Assembly (NCBI RefSeq): GCF_900182725.1
Contig: NZ_FXTO01000011.1
Location: 34,311 to 98,310 of the forward strand
Direction of reading: 5' to 3'
Origin: Thalassovita litoralis
GTDB lineage: Bacteria; Pseudomonadota; Alphaproteobacteria; Rhodobacterales; Rhodobacteraceae
Length of the DNA: 64,000 nt
The notes beneath the pieces are model-generated. The model was not told the origin of the DNA. It saw only the letters and a list, made by a program, of their open reading frames with translations, and searched no databases. This document shows positions 54,802 through 63,437 of this stretch, piece after piece (the first letter of the stretch is position 1; the number at the start of each line of letters is the position of its first letter). Made by a program: the position numbers and the translations under genes.

Positions 54802-54885
54802 ATGTCTAACACCGGTCTGAAAAAGCTGGCTTTTGTCCTGCTTGTCATACTGATCCTTTATGTCTCGGTCGCGGGGGGCGTTTAG
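54802..54885 (+). CDS. 27-residue membrane peptide upstream of xpaC
   Basis: This short frame starts ATGTCTAACACC and ends TAG one base before the xpaC start. The predicted peptide is one hydrophobic helix (KKLAFVLLVILILYVSVAGG) with a short Lys-containing head, so it would be a single-span membrane peptide. A GGGGA site lies before the ATG. It is below usual size limits and could be a leader peptide or a partner of the XpaC membrane protein; no homologue is recognised from memory. Confidence 0.55.
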   Translation: MSNTGLKKLAFVLLVILILYVSVAGGV

Positions 54886-54886
54886 G

Positions 54887-55780
54887 ATGGCACAACGGTA
54901 CGGCGGGAAATACAGCCCGCAGGGTGAAAGCGACACGCCGCAACCCGGCACAAAACCCGAAGGCAGCTTTCGCGCCGCCCGCCGAACCCGCGCCGGGGGG
55001 CGGGTGAACCTGCTGTTTCTGGCCCCCCTACCCCTGATCTGGTCCGCCTTCGGCAATGGCCCCACCGCATTGGCACTGAATTTGGCCGCGCTTGGCCTGC
55101 TGTTGCTGGCGGCATGGCTGACCCGCGAAGGGTTGATTGCCCAAGAAGCCTATGACGCGCGCAGCGTGGCCCGCCGCCCTGCCTTTCCACGAAAAATCGC
55201 GGGCAGCATATTCACAGGGCTGGGGTTGGCGCTGGCGGGTTTTGCCGCAACTGGCGGAATGCTTGCCCCGCTGATCTATCTGGTGATTGGTGCGGCGCTG
55301 CATCTTCTGGCCTTTGGTCCCGACCCCCTGAAAGACAAGGGAATGGAAGGCGTGGACATGTTCCAAACCGACCGCGTGGCCCGCGCCGTGGACGAGGCCG
55401 AAATGCACCTGACCGCCATGACCGAAGCCATGAAACGCGCAGGCGACCGTCAGATGATGGCACGGCTGGACCAGTTCCAGACCACCGCCCGCGATCTGTT
55501 TCGCACCGTCGAAAACGACCCCCGCGACCTGACAGCGGCGCGGAAATATCTGTCAGTTTATTTGATGGGGGCGCGTGATGCGACGATCAAATTCGCCGAC
55601 ATTTACGCCCGCACCGCCGATGCACAGGCCCGCGCCGATTATGCGGCCCTGCTGGATGACCTTGAGCAAAACTTTGCCGCCCGCACCCGAAAGCTATTGC
55701 TGGACGACCGCAGCGACCTGACAATTGAAATTGACGTGCTGCGCGATCGCCTGAAACGCGAAGGTGTCACTTCGCATTAA
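54887..55780 (+). CDS. XpaC-family protein
   Basis: This 297-residue protein has a basic head (YGGKYSPQGESDTPQ), two membrane segments (about 43-75 and 103-140) and a soluble helical C-terminal domain of about 150 residues. It belongs to the XpaC family (named for hydrolysis of an indolyl phosphate in Bacillus), which is nearly always next to TelA-like genes. The start at 54887 follows the 27-residue peptide gene. It is the first large gene of the envelope-stress-like cluster, 34 bases before the telA-like gene. Confidence 0.85.
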   Translation: MAQRYGGKYSPQGESDTPQPGTKPEGSFRAARRTRAGGRVNLLFLAPLPLIWSAFGNGPTALALNLAALGLLLLAAWLTREGLIAQEAYDARSVARRPAFPRKIAGSIFTGLGLALAGFAATGGMLAPLIYLVIGAALHLLAFGPDPLKDKGMEGVDMFQTDRVARAVDEAEMHLTAMTEAMKRAGDRQMMARLDQFQTTARDLFRTVENDPRDLTAARKYLSVYLMGARDATIKFADIYARTADAQARADYAALLDDLEQNFAARTRKLLLDDRSDLTIEIDVLRDRLKREGVTSH

Positions 55781-55814
55781 CGACCCGTTGGAACATATAC
55801 GGAAGGGAATTTTC

Positions 55815-57014
55815 ATGTCTGGAACCGTTCAGCAAAAAGCGCAGGATGCGCTGGCACTGGTCGAAGAAGTCAACGCCGTCATTCTGCCGGACCCGACCCA
55901 GCCCGAGGAAGTGATCTCGCTGGAACAGGCCGCCCCCGCCGTGTCCGAAGAAATTCGCACCCGCATGGACGAACTGGACATGGGCGATACCGGATCAATC
56001 GTGAATTTCGGATCGGCCGCGCAGGCCGAATTGCAGGAAATCTCCCAAGCGATGCTGACCGATGTCCGCAACAAGGACGTCGGCCCCGCCGGGGACAGCC
56101 TGCGCCAGATCGTGACGACGATCCGGGGCTTTGCCGTCAGCGAACTGGACGTGCGCCGGGAACGAAGCTGGTGGGAAAAGCTGATCGGACGCGCCGCCCC
56201 CTTTGCCCAGTTCACCGCCCGGTTTGAAACGGTTCAGGCCCAGATTGACAAGGTCACGGATGATCTGCTGGGGCATGAACATAAGCTGTTGAAAGACATC
56301 AAATCGCTGGACCTGCTGTACCAGAAAACGCTGGCGTTCTATGATGAACTGGCGCTCTATATCGCTGCGGGCGAGGCAAAGCTGAAAGACCTGGACAGCG
56401 CCACCATCCCCGCAAAAGAAGCCGAGGTTCAGGCCGCCCCCGAAGCAGATCAGGTGATGAAAGCGCAGGAATTGCGCGACCTGCGCGCGGCGCGCGACGA
56501 TCTGGAACGCCGGGTGCATGACCTGAAACTGACCCGTCAGGTGACGATGCAATCGCTGCCTTCGATCCGGCTGGTACAGGAAAACGACAAATCGCTGGTG
56601 ACCAAAATCAATTCCACGCTGGTGAACACCGTGCCGCTGTGGGAAACCCAACTGGCACAGGCCGTCACCATCCAGCGCAGCGCCGAAGCCGCCGCTGCCG
56701 TGCGGGATGCCAATGATCTGACCAATGAATTGCTGACCGCGAACGCCAAAAACCTGCGCGAGTCGAATAAGATGATCCGCGAAGAAATGGAACGCGGGGT
56801 CTTTGACATCGAAGCGGTTAAACAAGCCAATGCCGACCTGATCGCCACGATCAACGAAAGCCTTCAGATCGCGGACGAAGGCAAGGCCAAGCGCGCCGCC
56901 GCCGAAGAGGATTTGAAGAAAATGGAACACGAATTGCGCGACACGCTGGCCGCCGCCAAAGCCCGCAAAACCGGGCTGGGCGATACCGCTGGCACCGCCG
57001 TGCCGGGGGCATAA
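55815..57014 (+). CDS. TelA/KlaA-family toxic anion resistance protein
   Basis: This 399-residue protein is almost all helical, with long heptad-like stretches (IQKVTDD-type to LRDLRAARDDLERRVHDLKL, about 225-265, and NKMIREEMERGVFDIEA near 335). The conserved TelA core includes SWWEKLIG near residue 118 and SLPSIRLVQENDKSL near 256. Family members are linked to tellurite and other stress resistance in Ter-associated systems and to Bacillus YaaN, paired there with XpaC. It is soluble and probably docks on XpaC; the start at 55815 matches homologues. Confidence 0.88.
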   Translation: MSGTVQQKAQDALALVEEVNAVILPDPTQPEEVISLEQAAPAVSEEIRTRMDELDMGDTGSIVNFGSAAQAELQEISQAMLTDVRNKDVGPAGDSLRQIVTTIRGFAVSELDVRRERSWWEKLIGRAAPFAQFTARFETVQAQIDKVTDDLLGHEHKLLKDIKSLDLLYQKTLAFYDELALYIAAGEAKLKDLDSATIPAKEAEVQAAPEADQVMKAQELRDLRAARDDLERRVHDLKLTRQVTMQSLPSIRLVQENDKSLVTKINSTLVNTVPLWETQLAQAVTIQRSAEAAAAVRDANDLTNELLTANAKNLRESNKMIREEMERGVFDIEAVKQANADLIATINESLQIADEGKAKRAAAEEDLKKMEHELRDTLAAAKARKTGLGDTAGTAVPGA

Positions 57015-57020
57015 TATCCC

Positions 57021-57956
57021 GTGCGTCTGTCCGCCCTTATCAAAGCCGCAGCCACCGGGGCCGTTCTGGCCCTGCCCGGCTGTATCGACACCACCCCCCG
57101 CACCCCGCCGCAATCGCGCCCATCAGATCTGCCGACGAATATCCAGTCGGCCCAAAGTCAGGCCTTGGCGAAATACTATGCCCGGATGCAGGCCGATCTG
57201 CTGACACAAGGGTTGTTACGCACCGATGGCGGCGGGCCGGACACGCCCTTTAGCGCAGATATTCTGGCGCGGAACTTTGAAAGGATCGCGTTTTTCGATG
57301 AATATGAACGCGGTGCCGGATTGCGGGCCGCGCGCGGTGATGCGGGGGCGTTGCGCCGCTGGAACGGGCCTGTGCGGGTGTCCGTGGAATTTGGCCTGAC
57401 GGTTTCCAAAGACCAGCAAGCCAAGGATCGCGCCAGCGTCAGCGGCTATGTGGATCGTCTGAACCGGCTGACGGGGCATCCGATTTCAATGCGCGAACAG
57501 GGCGCGAATTTCCATGTTCTGATCGTTTCCGAAGACGACCGCCCCGCCGCGCTGTCGCGCGTGCGCCAGATCGTGCCCAATATCAATCCGGCCTCGATGC
57601 AGCTTTTGCAGGATATTCCCCGCGCGATACACTGTCTTGTGCTGGCGTTTTCGGATGCCGAAAACGACCATAATTATGCCAAGGCCATTGCCATCATTCG
57701 GGCGGAACATCCCGATCTGCTGCGCCAGTCCTGCATCCACGAAGAAATCGCACAAGGGCTGGGTCTGGCCAATGACAGCCCGCAGGCGCGGCCATCCATT
57801 TTCAACGATGATGATGAATTCGCCCTGCTGACCACACATGACGAAATGTTGCTGAAGATTCTGTATGACAGGCGGTTACAGGCGGGTATCAGCGCCGAAC
57901 AGGCCCGCCCCATCGTCCGCCAGATCGCCCGCGAATTGCTGGGCGGGTCCAGCTAA
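57021..57956 (+). CDS. DUF2927 lipoprotein
   Basis: This 311-residue protein uses a GTG start at 57021. The lipobox LPGC gives a modified cysteine near residue 21. A soluble domain follows, with the conserved block SCIHEEIAQGLGLANDSP (near 237-254). The HEEIAQ segment resembles a zinc-peptidase helix, although a full HEXXH is absent. DUF2927 proteins are widespread in Rhodobacterales and unassigned. Here it would bring a periplasmic, lipid-anchored component to the XpaC/TelA/SPFH cluster. Confidence 0.85.
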   Translation: MRLSALIKAAATGAVLALPGCIDTTPRTPPQSRPSDLPTNIQSAQSQALAKYYARMQADLLTQGLLRTDGGGPDTPFSADILARNFERIAFFDEYERGAGLRAARGDAGALRRWNGPVRVSVEFGLTVSKDQQAKDRASVSGYVDRLNRLTGHPISMREQGANFHVLIVSEDDRPAALSRVRQIVPNINPASMQLLQDIPRAIHCLVLAFSDAENDHNYAKAIAIIRAEHPDLLRQSCIHEEIAQGLGLANDSPQARPSIFNDDDEFALLTTHDEMLLKILYDRRLQAGISAEQARPIVRQIARELLGGSS

Positions 57957-57972
57957 CCCAAGGAGGCCCGAC

Positions 57973-59094
57973 ATGGGTATTTTCGATTTCCTGACCGGAG
58001 AGTTTATTGATGTCATCCATTGGGTCGATGACACGCGCGATACGATGGTCTGGCGGTTTGAACGCGAAGGGCATGAAATCAAATACGGCGCCAAGCTGAC
58101 CGTCCGCGAAGGGCAATCCGCCGTATTCGTCCACGAGGGACAACTGGCAGACGTGTTCACCCCCGGCCTGTATATGTTGGAAACCAACAACATGCCGATC
58201 CTGACTACGCTTCAGCATTGGGATCACGGGTTCAAATCCCCCTTTAAATCCGAGATTTATTTCGTCAGCACCACCCGGTTCAACGATCTGAAATGGGGCA
58301 CCAAGAACCCGATTATCTGCCGCGACCCGGAATTTGGCCCGGTGCGTCTGCGGGCTTATGGCACCTATTCCGTGCGCGTCACTGATCCGGCAAAATTCCT
58401 GACGGAAATCGTGGGGACCGATGGCGAATTCACGATGGATGAAATCAGCTTTCAGATCCGCAACATCATTGTACAGGAATTTTCCCGCGTGATTGCCGGG
58501 TCTGGTATTCCGGTGCTGGATATGGCCGCGAATACCGCTGATCTGGGCAAACTGATCGCCACCGAAATTTCCGGCACGATTGCCGAATATGGCCTGTCCA
58601 TTCCCGAACTGTATATCGAAAACATTTCCCTGCCCCCAGCGGTCGAGGAGGCGCTGGACAAGCGGACCTCGATGGGATTGGCGGGCGATTTGGGGAAATT
58701 CACCCAGTATTCCGCCGCCGAAGCCATGACCGCCGCTGCACAAACGCCAAACGGCGGCATGGGCGCAGGTCTGGGGATGGGAATGGGCATGGCGATGGCG
58801 CAGCAAATGGCCAATTCTGGCCCGTGGGGGCCACGCCCTGCGGCGGCAGCCCCGACAACCCCAGCCGCACCGCCCCCGCCGCCGGTGGAAAAGGTCTGGC
58901 ATATCGCCGAAGATGGTCAAACCAAGGGTCCATTTTCCAAGGCGTCATTGGGCCGGATGGCCGCAGATGGCAGCCTGGCGCGCGAAACCTATGTCTGGAC
59001 CGCCGGGCAAGATGGCTGGAAACATGCCGAGGACGTGCAGGAACTGGCGCAATTGTTCACCATCCTGCCCCCGCCCCCGCCGCCTGCGGGGTAA
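57973..59094 (+). CDS. SPFH-domain protein with C-terminal GYF-like domain
   Basis: This 373-residue protein has an N-terminal SPFH/band-7-like domain (about 1-235; MGIFDFLTGEFIDVIHWVDD, then TTLQHWDHGFKSPFKSEIYFVSTTRF), similar to Bacillus YdjI and to proteins called virion core protein. A Gly/Met-rich stretch (MGAGLGMGMGMAMA) and a Pro/Ala-rich linker follow, then a GYF_2-like domain (about 305-365; GPFSKASLGRMAADGS, then YVWTAGQDGW) expected to bind proline-rich ligands. No membrane span is seen, so it should be peripheral. AGGAGG precedes the start at 57973. Confidence 0.85.
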   Translation: MGIFDFLTGEFIDVIHWVDDTRDTMVWRFEREGHEIKYGAKLTVREGQSAVFVHEGQLADVFTPGLYMLETNNMPILTTLQHWDHGFKSPFKSEIYFVSTTRFNDLKWGTKNPIICRDPEFGPVRLRAYGTYSVRVTDPAKFLTEIVGTDGEFTMDEISFQIRNIIVQEFSRVIAGSGIPVLDMAANTADLGKLIATEISGTIAEYGLSIPELYIENISLPPAVEEALDKRTSMGLAGDLGKFTQYSAAEAMTAAAQTPNGGMGAGLGMGMGMAMAQQMANSGPWGPRPAAAAPTTPAAPPPPPVEKVWHIAEDGQTKGPFSKASLGRMAADGSLARETYVWTAGQDGWKHAEDVQELAQLFTILPPPPPPAG

Positions 59095-59096
59095 AT

Positions 59097-59489
59097 ATGG
59101 TTCAGATCACACGCAGCCCCGACTGCGCCAATTCGCCGAAAAACCAGCGCGTCGAAGATATCGCGCTGGCTTTGCTGGGTGTGGGGGATTTGCCGGACAC
59201 AGCACTGTCCGAAGGCGCAGTCTGGGATCGGGCGGGCGGGTCCATATCTGGCCGCACCGCCATACAGGCCACCCGCGCCACCCTGCCCGCCTGTCAGGAC
59301 ATCCGCGTGGATCAGGTGGTCAGCCACGGCAAGGCCGGAACGGCCTCGGGGGTGGTGGTACGCGCTGGCGAAGGCACGCGATTGTTCTGCCATATCATTC
59401 GTTTTACATCCGCCACAGCCCAACAGGTCGCGCAGATTGTCAGCTTTGAACACGCGGGCGGAAAAACGGGGATAAGGCATGACCGATAA
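59097..59489 (+). CDS. NTF2-like small protein
   Basis: This 130-residue protein starts two bases after the SPFH gene and overlaps the zinc ribbon gene by eleven bases. The mature pattern (GRTAIQATRATLPACQDI, VDQVVSHGKAGTASG, LFCHIIRF) fits a nuclear transport factor 2/SnoaL-like alpha-beta cone. Such small proteins are often enzymes or multimeric scaffolds; none of the usual catalytic residues stands out. The tight junctions on both sides show that it is part of the same translation unit. Confidence 0.72.
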   Translation: MVQITRSPDCANSPKNQRVEDIALALLGVGDLPDTALSEGAVWDRAGGSISGRTAIQATRATLPACQDIRVDQVVSHGKAGTASGVVVRAGEGTRLFCHIIRFTSATAQQVAQIVSFEHAGGKTGIRHDR

Positions 59490-60573
59490 AACCGAACACC
59501 GCTTTCCCTGCGAACAATGCGGGGCCGATCTGCGCTATGATCCCAATGCAGGGGCGTTGATGTGCGATCATTGCGGCCACAGTCAACCCGTGACGGACCA
59601 AGGGCCGTGGGCCGGAACCGCGATCCGGGAACTGGACTTCCAAAAGGCGGTGAACAACCTGCTGCCCGCCCAAGAGATCGAGGAAACCCGCGTCACCAAA
59701 TGCCCCAATTGCGGCGCACAGGTCGAGTTTTCGGAAACCACTCATGCGCTGGAATGCCCATTCTGCGCCACGCCCGTTGTCACGGATACCGGCACGCACC
59801 GCCATATCAAACCGCGCGGCGTGCTGCCCTTTGTCCTGACCGAAAAACAGGCCCGCGATGCTATGACCCGCTGGTTGGGAAAGCTGTGGTTCGCCCCCAA
59901 CGGGTTGCAGGAATACGCCCGCAAAGGTCGCAAAATGGACGGCATCTATGTGCCTTACTGGACCTTCGACGCCGACACCAAATCCCGCTATTCCGGAGAA
60001 CGCGGGACGATTTACTACGAAACCGAAACCGTCATGCGGGATGGGAAACGCGAAACCCGGCAGGTGGCCAAAATCCGCTGGACCCCCGCCGCAGGACGTG
60101 TGGCACGGTTCTTTGACGATGTGTTGGTGCTGGCCTCGCGCAGTTTGCCCGCGCGCTACACCGACGCGCTGGAACCGTGGGATTTATCCGCGCTGACCCC
60201 ATATCAACCGCAATATCTGGCGGGGTTCCGTGCCGAAGGATATGCGGTGGAACTGGACGAAGGTTTTGACATCGCGCGGGGCAAAATGAACCGGGTGATC
60301 GAACGGGATGTCCGGTTTGATATTGGCGGCGATCAGCAGCGCATCCACGATATTCAAACCCAGATCAGCGATGTTACGTTCAAGCATATCCTACTGCCGG
60401 TCTGGCTGGCGGCCTATAAATACCGTGGTAAAACCTATCGGTTCGTGGTCAATGGTCAAACAGGCCGGGTACAGGGTGAACGCCCGTGGTCTGCGTGGAA
60501 AATCGCGCTGGCGGTGGGGGTCGGGCTGATCGTGGCCGGGGTGGCCGGGTATTTCATTGCCCAAAATCAATAA
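59479..60573 (+). CDS. Double zinc ribbon membrane protein
   Basis: This 364-residue protein has two zinc ribbons: CxxC pairs at residues 11/14 and 29/32, and at 75/78 and 93/96. The middle domain (about 110-330) contains GIYVPYWTFDADT and HILLPVWLAAYKYRGKTY, and the C terminus is a membrane segment (WKIALAVGVGLIVAGVAGYF, about 340-360). It resembles Bacillus YdjG (TFIIB-type zinc ribbon). Database labels such as primosomal helicase are likely wrong: no helicase motif is seen. The tail anchor puts the ribbons in the cytoplasm or next to the membrane. Confidence 0.82.
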   Translation: MTDKTEHRFPCEQCGADLRYDPNAGALMCDHCGHSQPVTDQGPWAGTAIRELDFQKAVNNLLPAQEIEETRVTKCPNCGAQVEFSETTHALECPFCATPVVTDTGTHRHIKPRGVLPFVLTEKQARDAMTRWLGKLWFAPNGLQEYARKGRKMDGIYVPYWTFDADTKSRYSGERGTIYYETETVMRDGKRETRQVAKIRWTPAAGRVARFFDDVLVLASRSLPARYTDALEPWDLSALTPYQPQYLAGFRAEGYAVELDEGFDIARGKMNRVIERDVRFDIGGDQQRIHDIQTQISDVTFKHILLPVWLAAYKYRGKTYRFVVNGQTGRVQGERPWSAWKIALAVGVGLIVAGVAGYFIAQNQ

Positions 60574-60594
60574 CATGTCTTGGGGGAGCGCGAC

Positions 60595-61269
60595 ATGACG
60601 ACAGATTTCGAAACATTCAATGCACTGATGCACAAACGACATTCCTGCCGTGGGTTCCTGCCCGATCAGGTGCCGCAGGACGTGATTGAGAAAATCACCC
60701 AAGCCGCCGGACGGGTGCCAACCTGGTGCAATTCGCAACCCTGGCACATGAACGTGACGCGCGGCACTGAAACCGACAGGTTCCGCGATGCCATCTTTGC
60801 CGCCGCCAGCACAGGAAGCCCCGCGCCGGATATGGAATGGCCCAAACAATATGTCGGCGTATATCAGGACCGCCGCCGCACCTGCGGGTTGCAACTGTAT
60901 GATGCGGTTGGTGTGACGCGCGGGGATCGAGCGGCCTCGGGTCAGCAAATGATGGAAAATTTCCGCCTGTTCGGTGCGCCCCATGTGGCAATCGTCACAT
61001 CCGAGGTAGATTTGGGACCGTATGGTGCAATGGATTGCGGTGGGTTCATCGCCGCCTTCACCGTCGCCGCCGAGGCTGCGGGTGTCGCCAGCATCGCCCA
61101 AGCCGCGATTGCCGCCCACGCGCCCACGGTCCGCGACTTCTTTGGCATCCCCGAGAATCGCCTGATCCTGTGCGCCATTTCCTTTGGCTACGAGGATAAA
61201 TCCCACCCGGCCAACGCCTTCCGCACAGATCGCGCCGATCTGTCCGAAGTGATCGACTGGCGGGGATAA
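60595..61269 (+). CDS. Nitroreductase-family protein
   Basis: This 224-residue FMN enzyme has the family start [20 protein letters not shown] (flavin phosphate site RxSxR-like at HKRHSCRGF) and [12 protein letters not shown] (about 42-53), with a late [12 protein letters not shown] segment. Relatives reduce nitroaromatics or quinones with NAD(P)H; the real substrate is unknown. GGGGGAGCGCGAC precedes the ATG at 60595. It starts 21 bases after the zinc ribbon gene and could be the distal gene of that transcript. Confidence 0.88.
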   Translation: MTTDFETFNALMHKRHSCRGFLPDQVPQDVIEKITQAAGRVPTWCNSQPWHMNVTRGTETDRFRDAIFAAASTGSPAPDMEWPKQYVGVYQDRRRTCGLQLYDAVGVTRGDRAASGQQMMENFRLFGAPHVAIVTSEVDLGPYGAMDCGGFIAAFTVAAEAAGVASIAQAAIAAHAPTVRDFFGIPENRLILCAISFGYEDKSHPANAFRTDRADLSEVIDWRG

Positions 61270-61300
61270 CAGTACCGTTCTACCAAAGGCAGGAAACCGT

Positions 61301-61756
61301 ATGAGAGCCTTATTACAACGCGTCACCGAAGCCAGCGTAACAGTCGATGGCCAAGTGATCGGCCAGACCGGACCGGGGCTGTTGATCCTGATTTGCGCCA
61401 TGTCCGGCGACACCGAAGCACAGGCGGATCATCTGGCGGCGAAAATCGCCAAGTTGCGGATTTTCAAAGATGACGCAGGGAAAATGAACCGATCCCTGCG
61501 CGATGTCGGCGGCTCGGCGCTTGTGGTCAGCCAATTCACGCTGGCGGCGGACACATCGCGCGGCAACCGCCCCGGATTTTCCACCGCCGCCCCGCCGGAG
61601 CAGGGCAAGCGGCTGTATGAATATTTCGCGCGCCAATTACAGGCACAGGAAATTCCCGTGGAAACCGGCGAATTTGGCGCAGATATGGCCGTGGCCTTGG
61701 TGAATGATGGCCCGATCACGATCTGGATGGAAGCAGAAGCCACGCCGCAGGCGTGA
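61301..61756 (+). CDS. dtd: D-aminoacyl-tRNA deacylase
   Basis: This 151-residue homodimeric enzyme removes D-amino acids wrongly attached to tRNA. Signatures are [19 protein letters not shown] (about 76-94) and [10 protein letters not shown] near the C terminus, with the conserved cross-subunit Gly-Pro. Length fits. It lies 31 bases after the nitroreductase gene. Confidence 0.94.
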   Translation: MRALLQRVTEASVTVDGQVIGQTGPGLLILICAMSGDTEAQADHLAAKIAKLRIFKDDAGKMNRSLRDVGGSALVVSQFTLAADTSRGNRPGFSTAAPPEQGKRLYEYFARQLQAQEIPVETGEFGADMAVALVNDGPITIWMEAEATPQA

Positions 61757-61767
61757 CCTCGTTTTCA

Positions 61768-62946
61768 TCAGGCGTTGCGCCCGGCCTGTTTCAGCACCTT
61801 ACGGGCCAGTGACCAGCGATGCACCTCGGACGGGCCGTCATAAATGCGGAATCCCCGGACTTCGCGGAAAATACGCTCGACCGGGGTTTCATCGGTAATC
61901 CCGGCCCCACCCAAAATCTGCATGGACCGATCCACCACATTCCAGATGGTTTCCGAACACTGCACCTTGGCCATGGAGCTTTCAGTCGTTCCGCGTTCCC
62001 CCTGATCCAGTACCCAAGCCGCCTGCTGTAGCGACAGGCGGGCGCTGCGCATTTCCATTTCATTATCCGCCAGCATGAAACCTACACCTTCGTGTTCCCC
62101 CAAGGGTTTGCCAAACGCGTGGCGGCTGGCGGCATAGCGGGCCGCAGTGTCATGCGCGCGCCGTGCTGATCCCAGCCAACGCATACAATGGGTCAACCGC
62201 GCCGGGGCCAGACGGACCTGCGCATATTTGAAACCTTCGCCCGGTGCGCCCAGAATATCCTCTTTCTGAAGCACCAGATTATCAAACCGGATCACGGAAT
62301 GACCGCCCGCAAAAGAGCTGTCCATCGTGTTCATATCGCGCTCGATCACGATTCCTTCGCGGGGCAGCCGGGTCAGGAACATGGTTGCCCCGTCCTGTTC
62401 GCCCAAACCCACAGTTTTCGCCATGATGATCATAAAGCTGGCGTTCCGCGCCCCGGTGATCAACCACTTGCGCCCGTTGATGACATAGCCATCCTCGGTC
62501 AATTCTGCCGTGGTTTGCATCATCATCGGATCAGCCCCGGCTCCACCCGGTTCTGTCATTGCAAAACAGGATCGTTCCCCCCGGCACAAAGGTTCCAGAT
62601 AGTCCCGGCGCTGCTGGCTGTTTGCGACGACCTCGAGCAAATGCACATTTCCCTCGTCCGGGGCGCCGCAATGCAGCGCCGAAGGGCCAAGGATGGAATA
62701 TCCCGCTTCCTCGAACACAAAGGCACGGTCCAGATGCCCCAGCCCCAACCCGCCAAATTCTGTGGGCGCATGGGGGGCAAACACACCCGCCTTGCGGGCC
62801 AATGCGTTCATCTCCTGCCGCATGTCCTCGTCCGGGCCATGCGCGCCCCAACGCGGGTCTTTTTCAAAGGGAATGATATCTTGCTCGATAAAGCTGCGTG
62901 TACGGGCCGCCAAATCGCGCAGGCGGGTGGGGATGGTAAACTCCAA
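61768..62946 (-). CDS. Acyl-CoA dehydrogenase (ACAD11-like branch)
   Basis: This 392-residue flavoenzyme introduces a trans-2 double bond in an acyl-CoA. FAD/substrate motifs include CFAMTEPGGAGADP (about 131-144), and the C-terminal IYDGPSEVHRWSLARKVLKQ marks the ACAD10/11-like group. A TTG start at 62946 is chosen because AAGGAG lies six bases upstream and the family begins there (EFTIPTRLRDLAART); the open frame continues far upstream without family similarity. It converges with dtd; the substrate is unknown. Confidence 0.86.
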   Translation of the reverse strand: MEFTIPTRLRDLAARTRSFIEQDIIPFEKDPRWGAHGPDEDMRQEMNALARKAGVFAPHAPTEFGGLGLGHLDRAFVFEEAGYSILGPSALHCGAPDEGNVHLLEVVANSQQRRDYLEPLCRGERSCFAMTEPGGAGADPMMMQTTAELTEDGYVINGRKWLITGARNASFMIIMAKTVGLGEQDGATMFLTRLPREGIVIERDMNTMDSSFAGGHSVIRFDNLVLQKEDILGAPGEGFKYAQVRLAPARLTHCMRWLGSARRAHDTAARYAASRHAFGKPLGEHEGVGFMLADNEMEMRSARLSLQQAAWVLDQGERGTTESSMAKVQCSETIWNVVDRSMQILGGAGITDETPVERIFREVRGFRIYDGPSEVHRWSLARKVLKQAGRNA

Positions 62947-63351
62947 GCCGATCTCCTTCGTGAGTACCAAAACGCCCCTGTCGGGCAAAACATGCAGAAG
63001 GAGGCCCCATAGACGATGGCAGGCGCAAGGAACCCCTGCGTCCTGCCATACGCCCAACGGGCGGCAAATCAACAAGCCGTCAGACCGGCGGAACATCCCA
63101 CACAAGCCGCAAACCGGATATATCCGGGACAGGTGCGCCCCTCTTGCACACCTTATCAAGCGACGATGCTCCCATGTTCGCCGGGACGGCTTCGCTGCGC
63201 GCCCTCCTCCCTCAGCGCGCGTCGATTTGCCGATGATCGTCAGACGATCACATCAGACCGAGTCGATCAACTTCTTTTTTCCACGGCAGCACGACTTTCA
63301 CGCACAAGCGCGAACAGTCAGGGAAAGTCATACAGTTTATTTAGGGTTTTC
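62947..63351. other. 405-base gap upstream of the acyl-CoA dehydrogenase
   Basis: No gene is supported. It holds an imperfect hairpin (ATGGCAGGCGCA at 63016-63027 with TGCGTCCTGCCAT at 63037-63049) in the dehydrogenase leader and a 17-bp perfect palindrome at 63234-63250. Both could control the dehydrogenase gene. The right end borders tRNA-Leu. Confidence 0.45.
63234..63250. promoter_or_regulatory. 17-bp perfect palindrome, operator-like
   Basis: TGATCGTC-A-GACGATCA reads the same on both strands around a single central base. It is about 290 bases upstream of the acyl-CoA dehydrogenase start. Size and symmetry are typical of a dimeric repressor site (GntR or TetR type), but the cognate regulator is not in this window. 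Confidence 0.5.
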
Positions 63352-63437
63352 TGGTACGGGCGGCCGGATTCGAACCGGCACGGCCTTTCGGCCTAGAGAT
63401 TTTAAGTCTCCTGTGTCTACCGTTCCACCACGCCCGC
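63352..63437 (-). tRNA. tRNA-Leu(TAA)
   Basis: On the minus strand the sequence starts GCGGGCGTGGTGGAACGG and has a D-arm, an anticodon loop CTTAAAA with TAA as anticodon, a class II long variable arm (GGCCGAAAGGCC), and a T-arm GCCGGTTCGAATCCGGC; the 3' CCA is encoded. The acceptor stem ends with a G-U pair. Coordinates include CCA. It marks the edge of an A/T-richer segment with an integrase gene. Confidence 0.95.

Noticed and set aside
55815..57014. Tellurite resistance as the stated function of the TelA-like gene
   Set aside because: No terZABCDE genes are present and TelA relatives occur in many stress settings; the name is used only for family membership.
63352..63437. tRNA-Leu 3' end as the island attachment site
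   Set aside because: The integrase and composition shift lie on the 5' side, and no duplicate of the tRNA 3' end is visible within the window.
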